64,000 nt of DNA, taken from assembly GCF_017591435.1 (NCBI RefSeq), contig NC_059293.1, positions 20,186,295 to 20,250,294 on the forward strand. Reading direction: 5' to 3'. The position numbers and the translations under genes were made by a program. Under the pieces are notes generated by a model that saw only the letters and a list, made by a program, of their open reading frames with translations, was not told the origin of the DNA and did no database searches. Positions 1-14,638 of this stretch are shown in pieces (position 1 is the first letter of the stretch; the number at the start of each line of letters is the position of its first letter). Source of the DNA: Portunus trituberculatus (taxonomy: Eukaryota > Arthropoda > Malacostraca > Decapoda > Portunidae).

Positions 1-612
1 ATACAGAAACACTACGTATCACAAGACCACAACATAGAGAGGCAGGTTTTTATATGTTCATTATCCACAAACACCACAAGACAAAGACAACACACCAGCT
101 CACCATTCCCATTGCCTGGTACACTATACTATGACACACCACACACTACAACCACCACCACCACCATCATCATCATCACCGCCATCACCATCACCATCTC
201 AGCCACTTTCACCCCTTCCTCTCCCACCAACCAGCAAATTGCAGTAACTGGCGAGGCAACACCGGCCGTCCCCTAATGGCCGGGCAGGGATAGAGGGAAG
301 TGCAGGTGTGTGTGCTGAAGACAGCCTCCTAGTCCACCTCCACCTCCACTGGCTTCACCCTCTCACTCCTCGCTTTCACGCTCCCTCACACACAAGGAAG
401 TTCCCACCACTCGTTTCTCTCTGGCTCACACTGCCTCCCCATTGCCTTGTGTGTTTGCTTCTCACTTACTCTGATGCCATTTAAGTATCGTCTACCTGCG
501 ACTTTTGTTATGGTTTTGTTTTCCCCCTTTCATTTTTGCTTTTTCTCTTTTTTTGCGTATTTTACTAATCTTTCTCGTGGAATGGTGCTGACAAAAACTT
601 TATTACTTTTTT
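1..612. other. Unique sequence without a gene
   Basis: No open frame of note. It holds a short (CAC/CAT)n patch at about 150-200 and pyrimidine-rich stretches, and looks like ordinary non-coding sequence. Confidence 0.5.
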
Positions 613-785
613 TCATGTAAGAGAGGACTGACCAGGGCAACAGAAATTTAAAGAAAAAAGTTCCACTCAGTCGCCAGTGTCCGATAGAATTAGCCAAACG
701 ACAGGGACAAATGTCTTGAATGAAGTCAAATCATAGGAAGTTGGAAATACAGACACAGGCAGGGAGTTCCATTAATTCAGAACAG
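613..785 (-). mobile_element. Element B: LINE 3' end, longest copy
   Basis: Read on the minus strand, codons starting at 771 give WNSLPVSVFP and then SYDLTSFKT, followed by a stop near 670. The pattern W-N-S-L-P...S-x2-F-K is the usual C-terminal tail of LINE ORF2 proteins. The rest is a 3' UTR ending in TTGCCCTGGTCAGTCCTC and CATGAAAAAAAGTAA, the oriented A-rich end. The core recurs at 5.9, 15.9, 24.3-24.8, 28.6, 49.7 and 62.6 kb. A 5'-truncated fragment of a non-LTR retrotransposon is the simplest reading; the clade cannot be named from this piece. Confidence 0.7.
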
Positions 786-1748
786 GGAAATGGAATGTAA
801 TAATAATTAGGATAAATGAATAGATAAGTATGAAACTCTTCACCCGTGATGTATCTGCTACTGGTGATGTTTAGGTAAAAGTAGTGGCAAAAATAATGAG
901 CATAGTAGTGGCAGGAACAATAGTATCAGCAGCGCTAAAGCCGCCACAAACAGGTACTCGTAGCAGGAAGACCGTAATGAGCTGCAGGGTAGCGATGCGC
1001 GAGGCTTTGAAAGAGTACTGCTGAAAATCACAGTCAACGATGTTAAAAAAATAGATAACGTGAGTACTGCAAATGAGAAGCCCGAGGTAAAAAAGATGCT
1101 AGAAGTGTTTATTATATTTATTACCGAAAAATGTTCAATAAATAGCAGTCTGTGGATGGGTAGGTGTTCCTAAGAGTTGGGTAAGTGAGCCATTTGAATA
1201 ACGGTTTTACATTGAGTCTCTAGCCATAACTCCTGTCTGTTTTACGGTATTATGCTTCAAATAACGAGATGAAACACTAAAGAAGAATTACGCATCTTGA
1301 AGCGAAATAATGTGATAGAAATAAAAACACATCGCAAGTAAAAAAAAAAACTGTATAAATGTACAGAATACTAACTTACTAACTTAAAGAATACATGAAG
1401 TAGATCAACAAACTCAGGCGAAAATAAATATTGTGAAGGAAAAATCAGAAATAGCAAAATAAAAAGGTTTCAGACAAAACGTTGAAAGCAGGAGAGGAAA
1501 GAGACGTGATCTTTAATAAATTTAGAAGACACGTGAATCCTCAGGCACTTAGGAGATAAAAGCGAGGTCGGAATGAATAAAATAAAATGAAAAGAAATGA
1601 ATATATGAGTCTTGAGAGGGACTTATTAGAGAAAAGTAGTTCCTCGCTTACACAAATAAGACAAAGTAAGACAGAGAGAGCATACTGAGAGAAAGAGGGC
1701 AACCAGGCGTGGAGGAATTGTGGTGAATTTTCATCTATATATTTAGAT

Positions 1749-1751
<3 letters not shown>
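786..1751. other. AT-rich unique sequence, no gene seen
   Basis: Short A-runs and scattered stops in all frames. No RNA gene, repeat or splice-like exon could be supported. Confidence 0.45.

Positions 1752-1843
<92 letters not shown>
1752..1843. repeat. (GA)46 microsatellite
   Basis: Perfect GA tract of 92 bp. The apparent ORF (Arg-Glu repeat) across it is a translation of the repeat. Confidence 0.99.
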
Positions 1844-1845
<2 letters not shown>

Positions 1846-2548
1846 TATAATTCGGAAGCGAGTTTACAAGTGAGTTTGGAAGAAAATTTATTTATATTTT
1901 TACCTATAATACAAAAAAAAAAGGAAAATTGTGTTTTGTGTTAGTGTAAAAACAACTCAAACTTTTTCATATTCTTTCTTGTTCTTTGTATTCTTTCTCA
2001 CTATTTTTAATATATATTTTTTTTTTTCAAGAAGAGGAAAATTAGAGAGGAATAAGAAAATTTGTGGTTGGTTGTAAACACGCCTCAGTTAGAAACAAAA
2101 GCTTTATTTATTTATCTATTCACGTATTCGTTCATTTGTTTACCCTAGTCCTATGGCACCATTTATAACGCCTCTCATTTTTTTCTCCAAGCCCATTTCA
2201 AATTGCAAACACGTTATGCTCCCGGAAATTATTATGGAATGTGTTTTTCCATCTCTCTTTCTCGCCTACATTTGTAATATTATTTCTTTTTACTTTCAAG
2301 GTTCATCTCCTTTTTCTCGTCTCTTTCGTAGCCGTGTTTATTTATTTATTTATTTTCTCGCTCTATTTCAGCTGCTTGATATTTTACACATTCATTTTTT
2401 CATTTTTCATTTGCTCTCTTTGTAATTTTATGTGCATCACGTCGTCAGCGAGTGTGCGGCTGCCACTAATACCACCTAGGGTTAGTTTCCTTTACTTTTT
2501 TTGTTTATTTATAATTTTCAAGAAAATGTGTTTTTCTATTCTGAAGAG

Positions 2549-2674
<126 letters not shown>

Positions 2675-2821
2675 TAAGTGCGAGTGTGGGTAGTGTGAAG
2701 TTCGCAGCGAGAAAGGAAAGAAAATAAAATTTAAGGTGAAAAGCGGTTTTATGTCATGAAATATATACTCTCTGAAGCAAATCCTCTAAAATATTACTTG
2801 GCGTGCAACATTACCCCTTTG

Positions 2822-3844
<1,023 letters not shown>

Positions 3845-3900
<56 letters not shown>
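3845..3900. repeat. (CA)28 microsatellite
   Basis: Perfect CA tract, 56 bp. Confidence 0.98.
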
Positions 3901-3901
<1 letters not shown>

Positions 3902-4319
3902 TACTACATTTTAAAGGAATATATACTAAGCAAATTTGTCGATTAATTCATAGATACACATCGATATACAGATAGATAGAAAATTAGGTAGGTAAAATAG
4001 ATAAGCAGATCAAGAGGGAGACAGTTCGTTGGATAGGGAGATAGATATGAATTGACGTAGTTATATAATGCATCATGACCACCACAACTGCGGCGCATTA
4101 AGGTACTCGCTGTTAAGGTTTGAACGATAATTAACCTCCAACCATTTGATGTCAGGCCGGCCAGTGAACGAAACCCTTTTTTTTTATTTTATTCACTTGG
4201 TAATTAGTTAGAGAATAAAGAGATAGGATGGGTCACTAGGTTACAACTGATGCAACATTAATTAGTGGGAACTGTTGTGCATCCTTGCTCGTGAATGGAG
4301 AACCGGAACATTGGCGGCG

Positions 4320-4805
4320 GGGGACACCTGAGCGTAGTAAAAAAAGAGGAAAGCGAGAGAATAAAAAACAATAAAACTAAAGAAAGGTAAAGATAATTGA
4401 AATAAAAAGAAAAAATGCCGAGGAAACAGGAAGAGAGAAAGAAATAAGATGTACAAAGGGTAAAAAGGAAAAAGAAGACAGATGCAGAAAGATGGAGGAG
4501 GAGAAAGAGGAGATGGAGGAGGAGGATGGTGTGAAGGGAAGGCAAGAGAGATGGGGAAAAACCAGAGTGACAGCACCATCAGGCTGAGATGAGGAAGGTA
4601 AACGATGCAGGAACGATACGTGGATATTAATAAAAAGAGAGGAAAAGAGAACCAGTAAAAAAAAAAAATTGCAAGTGTAAGAACGAAGTATAATGGAGGG
4701 GAACAGAAAATGGGACACATAACACCCTGAATAAGGAGAGAGGGAACGAAAAAAAAAAAAATGAAAAAAATATGCGTAAAAAAAAAGGAGCGCGGAGGAT
4801 GGAGG
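4320..4805. other. Polypurine-rich stretch
   Basis: About 480 bp with a strong G+A bias on the plus strand, including many GGAGGA, AAAGA and A-run words. Long minus-strand frames here (Phe/Leu/Ser/Pro-rich) reflect the pyrimidine bias of that strand. No gene. Confidence 0.6.
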
Positions 4806-4949
4806 ATGCTCACAGCTAAGCCTCATCCACTTGCTCGCCAAACACTCTCCTTCTTTTTTGCATTTTCATGTAAAATTATGCAAAACAGATTCAGAGTAAC
4901 TTCGAATATGGCGTAGGATATTGGAGTAATATGTCAGGTAAAGACGATG

Positions 4950-5020
4950 AGTCCTCCTCCTCCTCCTCCTCCTTTTTCTCTTCCTCCTCCTCCTCTCCCT
5001 TCTTTTTTTCTTCCTTCCGC
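4950..5020. repeat. Short (TCC)n pyrimidine tract
   Basis: Interrupted TCC and TTCC runs. The minus-strand Arg/Lys-rich frame across it is an artefact. Confidence 0.8.
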
Positions 5021-5304
5021 TCGTGTTTTCTTTATAATTAATATCAGAGAAGGGTTCTTTAATTGGCCACAATCTCCATTCTTTCCATCTCCTGAAAAAA
5101 AGGATTGGAAAGAGTGTGAATGATAATAACGTAATCAAGAAAGAAGAGAAAAAAATAAAAAACAGTTGATTGGGAAGCAGAAATGTTGATGAGATTATAA
5201 GGAAATGGTAAAATAATAAAAAGACGTATGTATATGTTTATATCACATCACTGAACCGCCTGTTTACAATAATATTTTAATTGTAGAGCGCGTGAGAGTT
5301 GTTC

Positions 5305-5308
<4 letters not shown>

Positions 5309-5385
<77 letters not shown>
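5309..5385. repeat. (TC)38 microsatellite
   Basis: Perfect TC tract, followed after 65 bp by a TCC-rich tract, so 5309-5605 is nearly pure pyrimidine. Confidence 0.98.
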
Positions 5386-5388
<3 letters not shown>

Positions 5389-5450
5389 TTATCTCCTTTT
5401 TTTCCATCAGTTTCTCACCCAAATCTCTTTATCTCCATCCTTCTTATCCC

Positions 5451-5605
5451 CTTCCCTCCTCCTTCTCCTCCTCCTCCTCCTCTTCCTCCTCCTCCTTCTA
5501 CTCCTCCTCCTCTCCTCTCCTCCTCCTCTCCTCTCCTCCTCCTCCTCCTCCTCCTCCTCCTCCTCCTCCTCCTCCTCCTCCTCCTCCTCCCTCCTCTCCT
5601 TCCTG
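5451..5605. repeat. (TCC)n pyrimidine tract
   Basis: TCC/CTC repeats with a few TCT and CTT interruptions; the centre (5539-5590) is uninterrupted. Confidence 0.95.
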
Positions 5606-5810
5606 CCTCCTTTTGCCTCAGAAAGAAAACTTGGATGATGGAGTAAAGAGAAAAGTTTAATTTCGATTTAGGGAACGTTGATTCATAATTTATGGAGAAG
5701 AATGATAAGATTTCCATAATAAGATCAGTTGGAGCATATAGCTAATTTTTCGTCCCGGGCTTGTAATTACTTACTCAGACACGGACGGAGGAAGACAAAC
5801 TTATGGGTCT

Positions 5811-5846
5811 GTGTCTGTGTGTGCGTGTGTGTGCGTGTGCGAGAGG
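5811..5846. repeat. Interrupted (GT)n
   Basis: GT/GC alternation broken by single changes. It lies about 25 bp beyond the 3' end of the element B copy at 5871. Confidence 0.85.
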
Positions 5847-5870
5847 GAGAGTGCGAGGTTGGCAGTCTTT

Positions 5871-5975
5871 TTTTATGTGGGAGAGGAATACTGGCCAAGG
5901 GCAACAAAAATATAAAGAGAAAAGGCCCACTCAGTTGCCATTTCTTCATAGAGCCGATAGAGTTAGGCAAAGTTG
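5871..5975 (-). mobile_element. Element B: LINE 3' end fragment
   Basis: Shares the core with the 613-785 copy: minus-strand TGGCAACTGAGTGGGCC, then TTGCCCTTGGCCAG and an A-rich end. The 5' truncation lies just upstream of the ORF stop region. Confidence 0.65.
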
Positions 5976-6699
5976 TTTAAAAGCATTATTTCCTGGAGTT
6001 ATAGCACAGTATCTTCAAAGCGGAATGTTACAATGTTGATAGAAGCAGTACAATGATTTAGTAAGGAATACACAAGAAGTGAGAGAAGGCTCGTTTGAAC
6101 CTTGAGTCGCTTGAATTCCTCTGACAGTCTTTATATCATAGTTTATTTAGACTGCTCATCCTTATGCCTTTATAATTGACGAAACCGCTCCTACTATGTG
6201 ACCGGCAAACATTTCTCCTATTTTCAACCTCCTACTGTGTTGTAATTGTCTTGTAGCGTAACTATTCATGAGCAGAGATAGAGCTTAGAATGTTTCATAG
6301 CTTCCCACGGAGCCTACTCATGACTCAGTTCTCCCTTGCGTAAGCTAAGTGATATACCTAACTTGAATATACGTTGTGTTTTGTGATATTTCGTGACCAG
6401 AAACTACTGCCAGTGCCTTTGACGTGCTGTTATCTGAGGCGTGTGGTCCGTGGGTGTGGTGCAAATGTCGTGTGGTGTTTGGATGCTGGTGTGTTGAAGA
6501 AAACGAAGCAAGAGAGAAAATGTGCATGTACTCAAGGATTCCACTGAGTGTTGTGTTACCTTCGTGGTGGAGGATGGAGGACATCACCGTGGAGGCAGAG
6601 TGGCGGTGAGGGGAGTAGTCTCTCTCTGGGGGCAGTGTGAGGGAAGACGGAAGCATGGAAAAGACAAGCAAGTTATTTTTTTTTCTTTCTTTAGTAAGT

Positions 6700-6702
<3 letters not shown>
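5976..6702. other. Unique sequence, no gene seen
   Basis: Open frames of 60-150 codons depend on the neighbouring AC tract. No domain is recognised. Confidence 0.4.

Positions 6703-6790
<88 letters not shown>
6703..6790. repeat. (AC)44 microsatellite
   Basis: Perfect AC tract, 88 bp. Confidence 0.99.
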
Positions 6791-6795
<5 letters not shown>

Positions 6796-7055
6796 TCAGC
6801 TGGCATGAGTCAACCTTACCTTCCCCATCAGTCCATCTACTCCTATAAAGTCTGAAAATGAGCTAGAATGAATAGACTCAATGAAGAGTAAAGTGCACAT
6901 TAATATGAATACGTGACACAACATAAACTAATTTCCACAGCGATATATATAGTTATGAAGCTTTCCTCTGCCAGACTCTAAGCCGCTTGTCTGCTGAATG
7001 GTAAATATTGGCAGCATTACAATAACCAATACAGATACTGAGGCAGGGAAGAGAA

Positions 7056-7345
7056 CGAGGTGAAAAGACTAAATAATAGCAAGTTAGTTATCACGATGTA
7101 TTGTTAGTAATAGGTTAATGAGTCTTGTGAATTGTGAACTTTCCAGTGAGGAGATGGACGGAAGAGGAGTGTGAGGTAACAATGCTTCCTTTTTGGGCAA
7201 GGTGGAAGGAGCAAAGAGAAGAATGGTAGCAAGTTAGTTATCATGATGTATTGTTAGTAATAGGTTAATGGGTCCCGTGAATTGTGAACTTTCTTGTGAC
7301 GAGGTGGATGGAAAAGGAGTGTGAGGTAATAATGCTTCCTTCTGT
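7056..7345. repeat. 150-bp tandem duplication, two copies
   Basis: GCAAGTTAGTTATCA(C/T)GATG occurs at 7079 and 7229, an offset of 150. The match continues through GTTAATG(A/G)GTC to GAGTGTGAGGTAA(C/T)AATGC with scattered substitutions, so the duplication is old. Confidence 0.85.
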
Positions 7346-7461
7346 TTGAGTCTTATCAGTGAATGCCAGTCTAGGATTGATTTGTGTTTTTCTTCTCAAG
7401 ACGCCAAAAATATACAGTTTGGACACGATTTGCTACAGATGAAATGTAATGCAATATATAT

Positions 7462-7872
<411 letters not shown>

Positions 7873-7984
7873 TGTGTAATAAAACGATTTCACTTCTTCA
7901 GACTGAACCAGTAGAAAGAGAGGCAACGAGCAAAAGACAATTACTACCTTCTTAAGTTGTAGAGTTGTTAAGCTGTATACTTCT

Positions 7985-7987
<3 letters not shown>

Positions 7988-8071
<84 letters not shown>
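7988..8071. repeat. (AC)42 microsatellite
   Basis: Perfect AC tract, 84 bp. Confidence 0.99.
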
Positions 8072-8074
<3 letters not shown>

Positions 8075-8111
8075 GCATTATGTGACGTAAGTTTAAATCT
8101 GAAATGCGTTT

Positions 8112-8337
8112 TTAACCCCTTCAGTACTGGGACGTATTTTTACCTTGAGTTTTTTTTTTTTTTTTAAGGGACGATTAGACGATTTTATTGTCATTAGGAA
8201 GGATTTATGGAGGTCAGGAGTTTAATGGTTCAGAGTCTTCAGTATTTTAATCCATTCTATTTTTCTGAAGGTGTGTAAAATCGCCAATTTGTGAGCAGAA
8301 TTAATATTAAAGCGCGTCATGGTACTGAAGGGGTTAA
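8112..8337 (+). mobile_element. Element A: TTAA-flanked MITE, near-intact
   Basis: Starts TTAA-CCCCTTCAGTACTGGGACG and ends CGTCATGGTACTGAAGGGG-TTAA, so both ends carry the 12-bp inverted terminus CCCCTTCAGTAC and a flanking TTAA. The interior shares GATTAGACGATTTTATTG and AGCAGAATTAATAT with the other copies. It has no coding capacity. By ends and target it resembles non-autonomous piggyBac-type elements (inference). Confidence 0.85.
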
Positions 8338-8985
8338 TCGTGTGCAATTGATGGCAGGAATTAATAAAGACAATGTTTTAGAAGACCTTTTAAAAAAGAT
8401 GTAGAAAAAAAAGGATATATGTATATGTAAATTATATATCATGACATCAATTAAACGATTTTTTTCCCCTCTATGCCAAATATGAAGGACTATTAGTGTT
8501 TTTTTTTTGGGGGTTCATTTTTTTTAGTGGGGTTACTTTTTTGCCGTTGTAAATTAATAGAATCGCAAATTATTTTACCGATGCGCTGCCCTGCCCCCTC
8601 TTCCCCCTCTCCCCCTCCCCCTCAAAAAAAATATATATAAACGAGTATGAAAAAAATATACATTGGACGTTCAGTAATGTGATTTATTGCCGTTTATTTC
8701 AACCATATGCAAATTTTTCATTGGGTGATTATTGCTTCGGTGAAATTCGTGTGAAAAAAAAAGATAAAGAGTCTTACCTAGAGAGAGAATATTTGGGTAA
8801 TGGCGACTTGTAATGAAGAAAACGGGAAACAACAAAACGTGTGAGAACAGAAAGCGACAGGAGGTGCAGAGGTAACGAATATGAATATAAAAATATAAAA
8901 AAAAAAATTAGGAGGGACAAATGCAAGGAACGTAGTGAATATATGACGTGGGAAACGGATTACGGAGCAGAGGAAAGAGGAAACT
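8338..8985. other. AT-rich unique sequence
   Basis: Homopolymer T and A runs and a C-rich patch at 8591-8622. No gene or repeat family recognised. Confidence 0.4.
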
Positions 8986-9345
8986 AAGGAGAGGGAGAAA
9001 GAACAGCGAGGATAGAGAACGAGAGAGAGAGGGGAGAACGGAGCAGGAAATAGGAGAATGAGAAGAGGGAGAAAAAGAGCGAGAGAGAGAACAGGAAGCA
9101 TGGTAGAAGACGTGAGGGCAGACAAACAAAACACGGGACACGAGAATAAAAAAAAAAAAAGAATGGAGGTCAAGGAATAAATAGAACATGGACAATGGAA
9201 AACTTAAAAGAAAAGAAGGAAAACCTCAGATAATGACGATAGAAATAGAGAAATTATAGAAATAAGGAAGATATATTGGGAGGAAGCGGAATAAGTGCAA
9301 GGAAGTGGAAGGAAGCGAAGACAAATCAAGTAATAAAGATGGAAA
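8986..9345. other. Polypurine-rich stretch
   Basis: G+A-rich on the plus strand with GAGAGA and GGAAG words but no long perfect repeat. Minus-strand Leu/Ser/Phe/Pro frames are compositional. Confidence 0.55.
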
Positions 9346-9537
9346 AGTTTCACCCGATTAGACACAATGTTCTTAGGTCATTAGCCTGAAAATATTGACC
9401 TCATTGGGGGCTGGAAGAGTCACCGCGGACAAGGAAAAGAAGCGAAATAAGTGACCAGACACAGACACACGACTAGAAGGAGACAAGAAATAGAACAAGG
9501 AGGAGAAATACATAGAGATATTTATAGAAGAACAAAG

Positions 9538-9594
9538 TTTTTATATATAGCTTCAGAAACTCATTTCAGGGATTAATCATAAATATTGTTGCTG
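9538..9594 (-). mobile_element. Element A fragment
   Basis: TATATAGCTTCAGAAACTCA and GGGATTAATCATAAATATTG match the interior of minus-oriented A copies (TATACAGCTTCAGAAACTCA, GGGATTAAAATAGTGAAGAC). It abuts the next A copy in the same orientation, which suggests a partial tandem dimer. Confidence 0.5.
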
Positions 9595-9808
9595 TTTACC
9601 TCTTGATTAACATGACGCGTTTCCATATACATTCTGCTTACTATTTGGTAATTTTATACAGCTTCACAAACTTAGGTGAGGGATTAAAATAGTGAAGACT
9701 GTTGCCATTAATCCTTTAACCCCCATAGAGCCTTGATAATGTCAATAATGTAGTCTAATCGTACACAAACCTCAAGATAAAAATGTGTCTTATTATTGAA
9801 CGGATTAA
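9595..9808 (-). mobile_element. Element A: diverged copy
   Basis: Minus orientation. The left end TTTACCTCTTGATTAACATGACGCG is a diverged TTAACCCCTTCAGTACCATGACGCG; the right end TTATTGAACGGATTAA corresponds to AGTACTGAAGGGGTTAA. Confidence 0.75.
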
Positions 9809-10179
9809 ACTACATGTGGAAGAACAGAACAAATTAATTAGAAGGAACGGAAGATGAGGAGCTTGAAGGCGCAACAAACTAAAGGTTAAATGATACGCTG
9901 GCAAACATCATTCACACTGAACATATTTTACATACAGCTAATCATATGCACCTGTCGATTGCAGATTGATAAAGACTCCTGATATTTACAGCTGAAGTTT
10001 ATATATATTTTTTAATGTATACCTGTGTTTATGAGTGACGAGGAAGAGAAGAGTAAAGATAGTTGGCAGGAAAGGGCAGAAGCACAGGATATTAAGAAAA
10101 AAAATCCTTTGTTATGTAGCAAAATAAAAAGAAAATGGAGAAAAAAGGAAAGGACGAAACCAAGGTCGGGTATTGAACT

Positions 10180-10183
<4 letters not shown>

Positions 10184-10231
<48 letters not shown>
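10184..10231. repeat. (GA)24 microsatellite
   Basis: Perfect GA tract, 48 bp. Confidence 0.98.
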
Positions 10232-10234
<3 letters not shown>

Positions 10235-10499
10235 GTAAAGCAACAAAGGGGAGCAGTGTTTTCATATTGACAGTCATCTGGTGTGGAATAGTAATGAATG
10301 TCCTGTGCGATTTGCCTCTTAAGCTTGCAGCAGCGGGGTTCACGGCTGGCAGGCGGCACAGGTGGGCTTCATGCGCAGATTGGCCAGGTAGGGTGTCCAT
10401 TTATCAGCGTTCAAATTGGTCTCAGCTCCCCCTTTCGCGACACACGTGCGACTACCGACTGTATGAGTATCGTGTCAAGGCACAGATATGCCTTGTATC

Positions 10500-10501
<2 letters not shown>

Positions 10502-10568
<67 letters not shown>
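10502..10568. repeat. (TG)33 microsatellite
   Basis: Perfect TG tract, 67 bp. Confidence 0.99.
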
Positions 10569-10570
<2 letters not shown>

Positions 10571-10689
10571 CTAATTTAATTTCTTTTCTTTCGTTGTTGT
10601 TTTTTATTAATTGTGTTTTCAATTCAGCATTTACCAGATTTAATTCCAAGATAGCTGAAGATTTTATACTTATTTGTTTTATCTTATTT

Positions 10690-12854
<2,165 letters not shown>

Positions 12855-12883
12855 ACACACACACACACAGTAGTAGTAGTAGG
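12855..12883. repeat. (AC)7 then (AGT)n: LINE tail repeat
   Basis: AC repeats run into GTAGTAGTAGTAG. On the minus strand this reads CAATAAACC(TAC)n(TG)n, the 3' tail of the LINE relic next to it. Confidence 0.8.
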
Positions 12884-14561
12884 TTTATTGACAAAAATGC
12901 AGTACAACCAAAACTTGTATACAAAAAAAAAAAAAGTAAGCTTTTTTTTTTTTTTGTCCAGCATGTAAGCCATGACAATTTAGTTAGCTGTAATGGGGAA
13001 ACATTGTTATTTCAACTATTGAAAACTGACCGTTTTCAAGAATAACTACAAGCATTATATCCCCAAAAACCAACAAAACAATTAATTCACATTATGAGAC
13101 TGATCCATACACGTATCCATCATAGATAACTCATAGTGATCTAACTTCAACATACATATTAGTAAGAAAATATATAAAGAACTAATATACACAAAAATTT
13201 CTGTTTCAACCCCCTCAGTAAAGACAAATTACATTATGTATATAGTCACATAGATCTTTAAGATGATTGGTTTCAAATAGTTCTATTAAATTGGTGGATG
13301 TCAACATGGGAAACCTGTCACGACACCTTGCTGATAATGCACATTCCAATAGTACGTGTTGTTTTGTTTGCACGTGTACACCATCACATTGGCACACACT
13401 GCCTAGAAAGCCATCAGTAACTACAGATCTTTTCAACATTCTTACCATATTATCAAGATATAGAATGAACAGCAGACAGCTAGACGGGGCCCCCTGGCGA
13501 ACTCCTATAGATGCGTTTATAACAGAGGATTTCACTATGTGTTTTGTACAAGCGTACATTGCCTTAATGGCCTGTAACATTACTCTGCCACATCCTAAGT
13601 CCTTTAACTGTTTTGTAAGCTTCGCTCGGGGAACCCTGTCATATGCTTTATTAAAATCTATGAATAAAACATACAACTTTTTCTTCTTATACCTGGCATA
13701 ATCACACAACATCCAAAGCGATATAATTTGCTCTTTGCATCCTCTTCCTTTCTGCCCACCAGCTTGGCATTTATCAATATTAACCCACAGTTTTAAGCGA
13801 TTTAGAATCATTGTGTCATAGATTTTGGCAAGGGTGTCCATTATGCTGATCCCCCTGTAATTGCTACATATGCGCTTGTTTCCCGACTTGAATAAGACCA
13901 CAAGTTTGCTGTGACACCAAGCTAATGGGTACCGGAAGTAAGCATAAACAATATTGAAAATGGTAAGAAAGAACATGAACCATGACATAGGTAGGATGCT
14001 AATGATGCCTGGGCACACTCCAACATAACTTTTGTTATTATTCATAGTGTTCAGGGTCTGCTTCAATTCATCAGGTGTGAATGGGTCGTCTAACACTGGT
14101 ACATAAGGTGACATCACGCCATCATTTTCAATATCTTGTAGTACATTTGGTGGATTTAATAAATTTTCAAAGTGCACTTTAAATTCGTCATCTTCTGGTG
14201 CATCTATGCTGTCATTATCGATAGTTCCTTTCCAATTTATGGCTTTCCAAATCAACTTCGTGTCATTTGTTTCCAATAACCGCTTCCATCGTGGATGTTC
14301 GTCCTCCCAGCAATGTCCTTGCACAGCTCGTCAGTTGTAGCATCTCGCCGCTGCCTCCGTGATGATACGGCAGCCCTCCGTTACTGCTGCTTCCAAGCCA
14401 CTCCCCTCTTCATTCACGATCAGATCTGGCGGTGTTGCAGACTCAAGAGCGCTACGTAGATCATGTATGTCCACCTCCGTAACTGGCCTGCTCTTCTTTA
14501 CATTAATCTGTGTGCCAGGTGCAGAGTGATGGTGGCCCAACGCTGACGCCCTTTGCAGCAG

Positions 14562-14563
<2 letters not shown>
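12870..14563 (-). mobile_element. Non-LTR retrotransposon relic, truncated and deleted
   Basis: On the minus strand the order is: EN-RT linker, partial reverse transcriptase, C-terminal Cys/His segment, stop at 13215-13217, a 330-bp A/T-rich 3' UTR with AATAAA and a (TAC)n tail. There is no LTR. The 5' side ends at an AC microsatellite, consistent with the usual 5' truncation of LINE copies. A premature stop and an internal deletion make it non-functional. The clade is not assigned. Confidence 0.85.
13215..14563 (-). pseudogene. LINE ORF2 remnant (reverse transcriptase lacking motif C)
   Basis: One reading frame runs from about 14563 to 13215, broken by an in-frame TGA at 14331-14333; the 369-codon lower part has no ATG start (it follows CGA-GCT-GTG). 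Counting from 14324: LIWKAINWKG (24-33) is a typical EN-RT linker. NYRGISIMDTLAKIY (155-169) is an early RT block. FIDFNKAYD (221-229) is motif A with its catalytic Asp, and GVRQGAPSS (274-282) is motif B. The YADD/MDD motif C and the thumb are absent: after DGFLGSV (304-310) the chain passes straight to CQCDGVHVQTKQHVLLEC (311-328), a Cys/His segment that normally lies far downstream. The ORF ends CDYIHNVICLY. Missing catalytic Asp residues mean no polymerase activity. RT identity is certain; the deletion junction lies near 13390-13403. Confidence 0.88.

Positions 14564-14636
<73 letters not shown>
14564..14636. repeat. (AC)36 microsatellite
   Basis: Perfect AC tract at the 5' boundary of the LINE relic. 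Confidence 0.99.

Positions 14637-14638
<2 letters not shown>

Noticed and set aside
12870..14563. Endogenous virus or LTR retrotransposon
   Set aside because: No LTRs, protease, integrase or primer-binding site. The RT blocks, the EN-RT linker and the (TAC)n tail are those of a non-LTR element.
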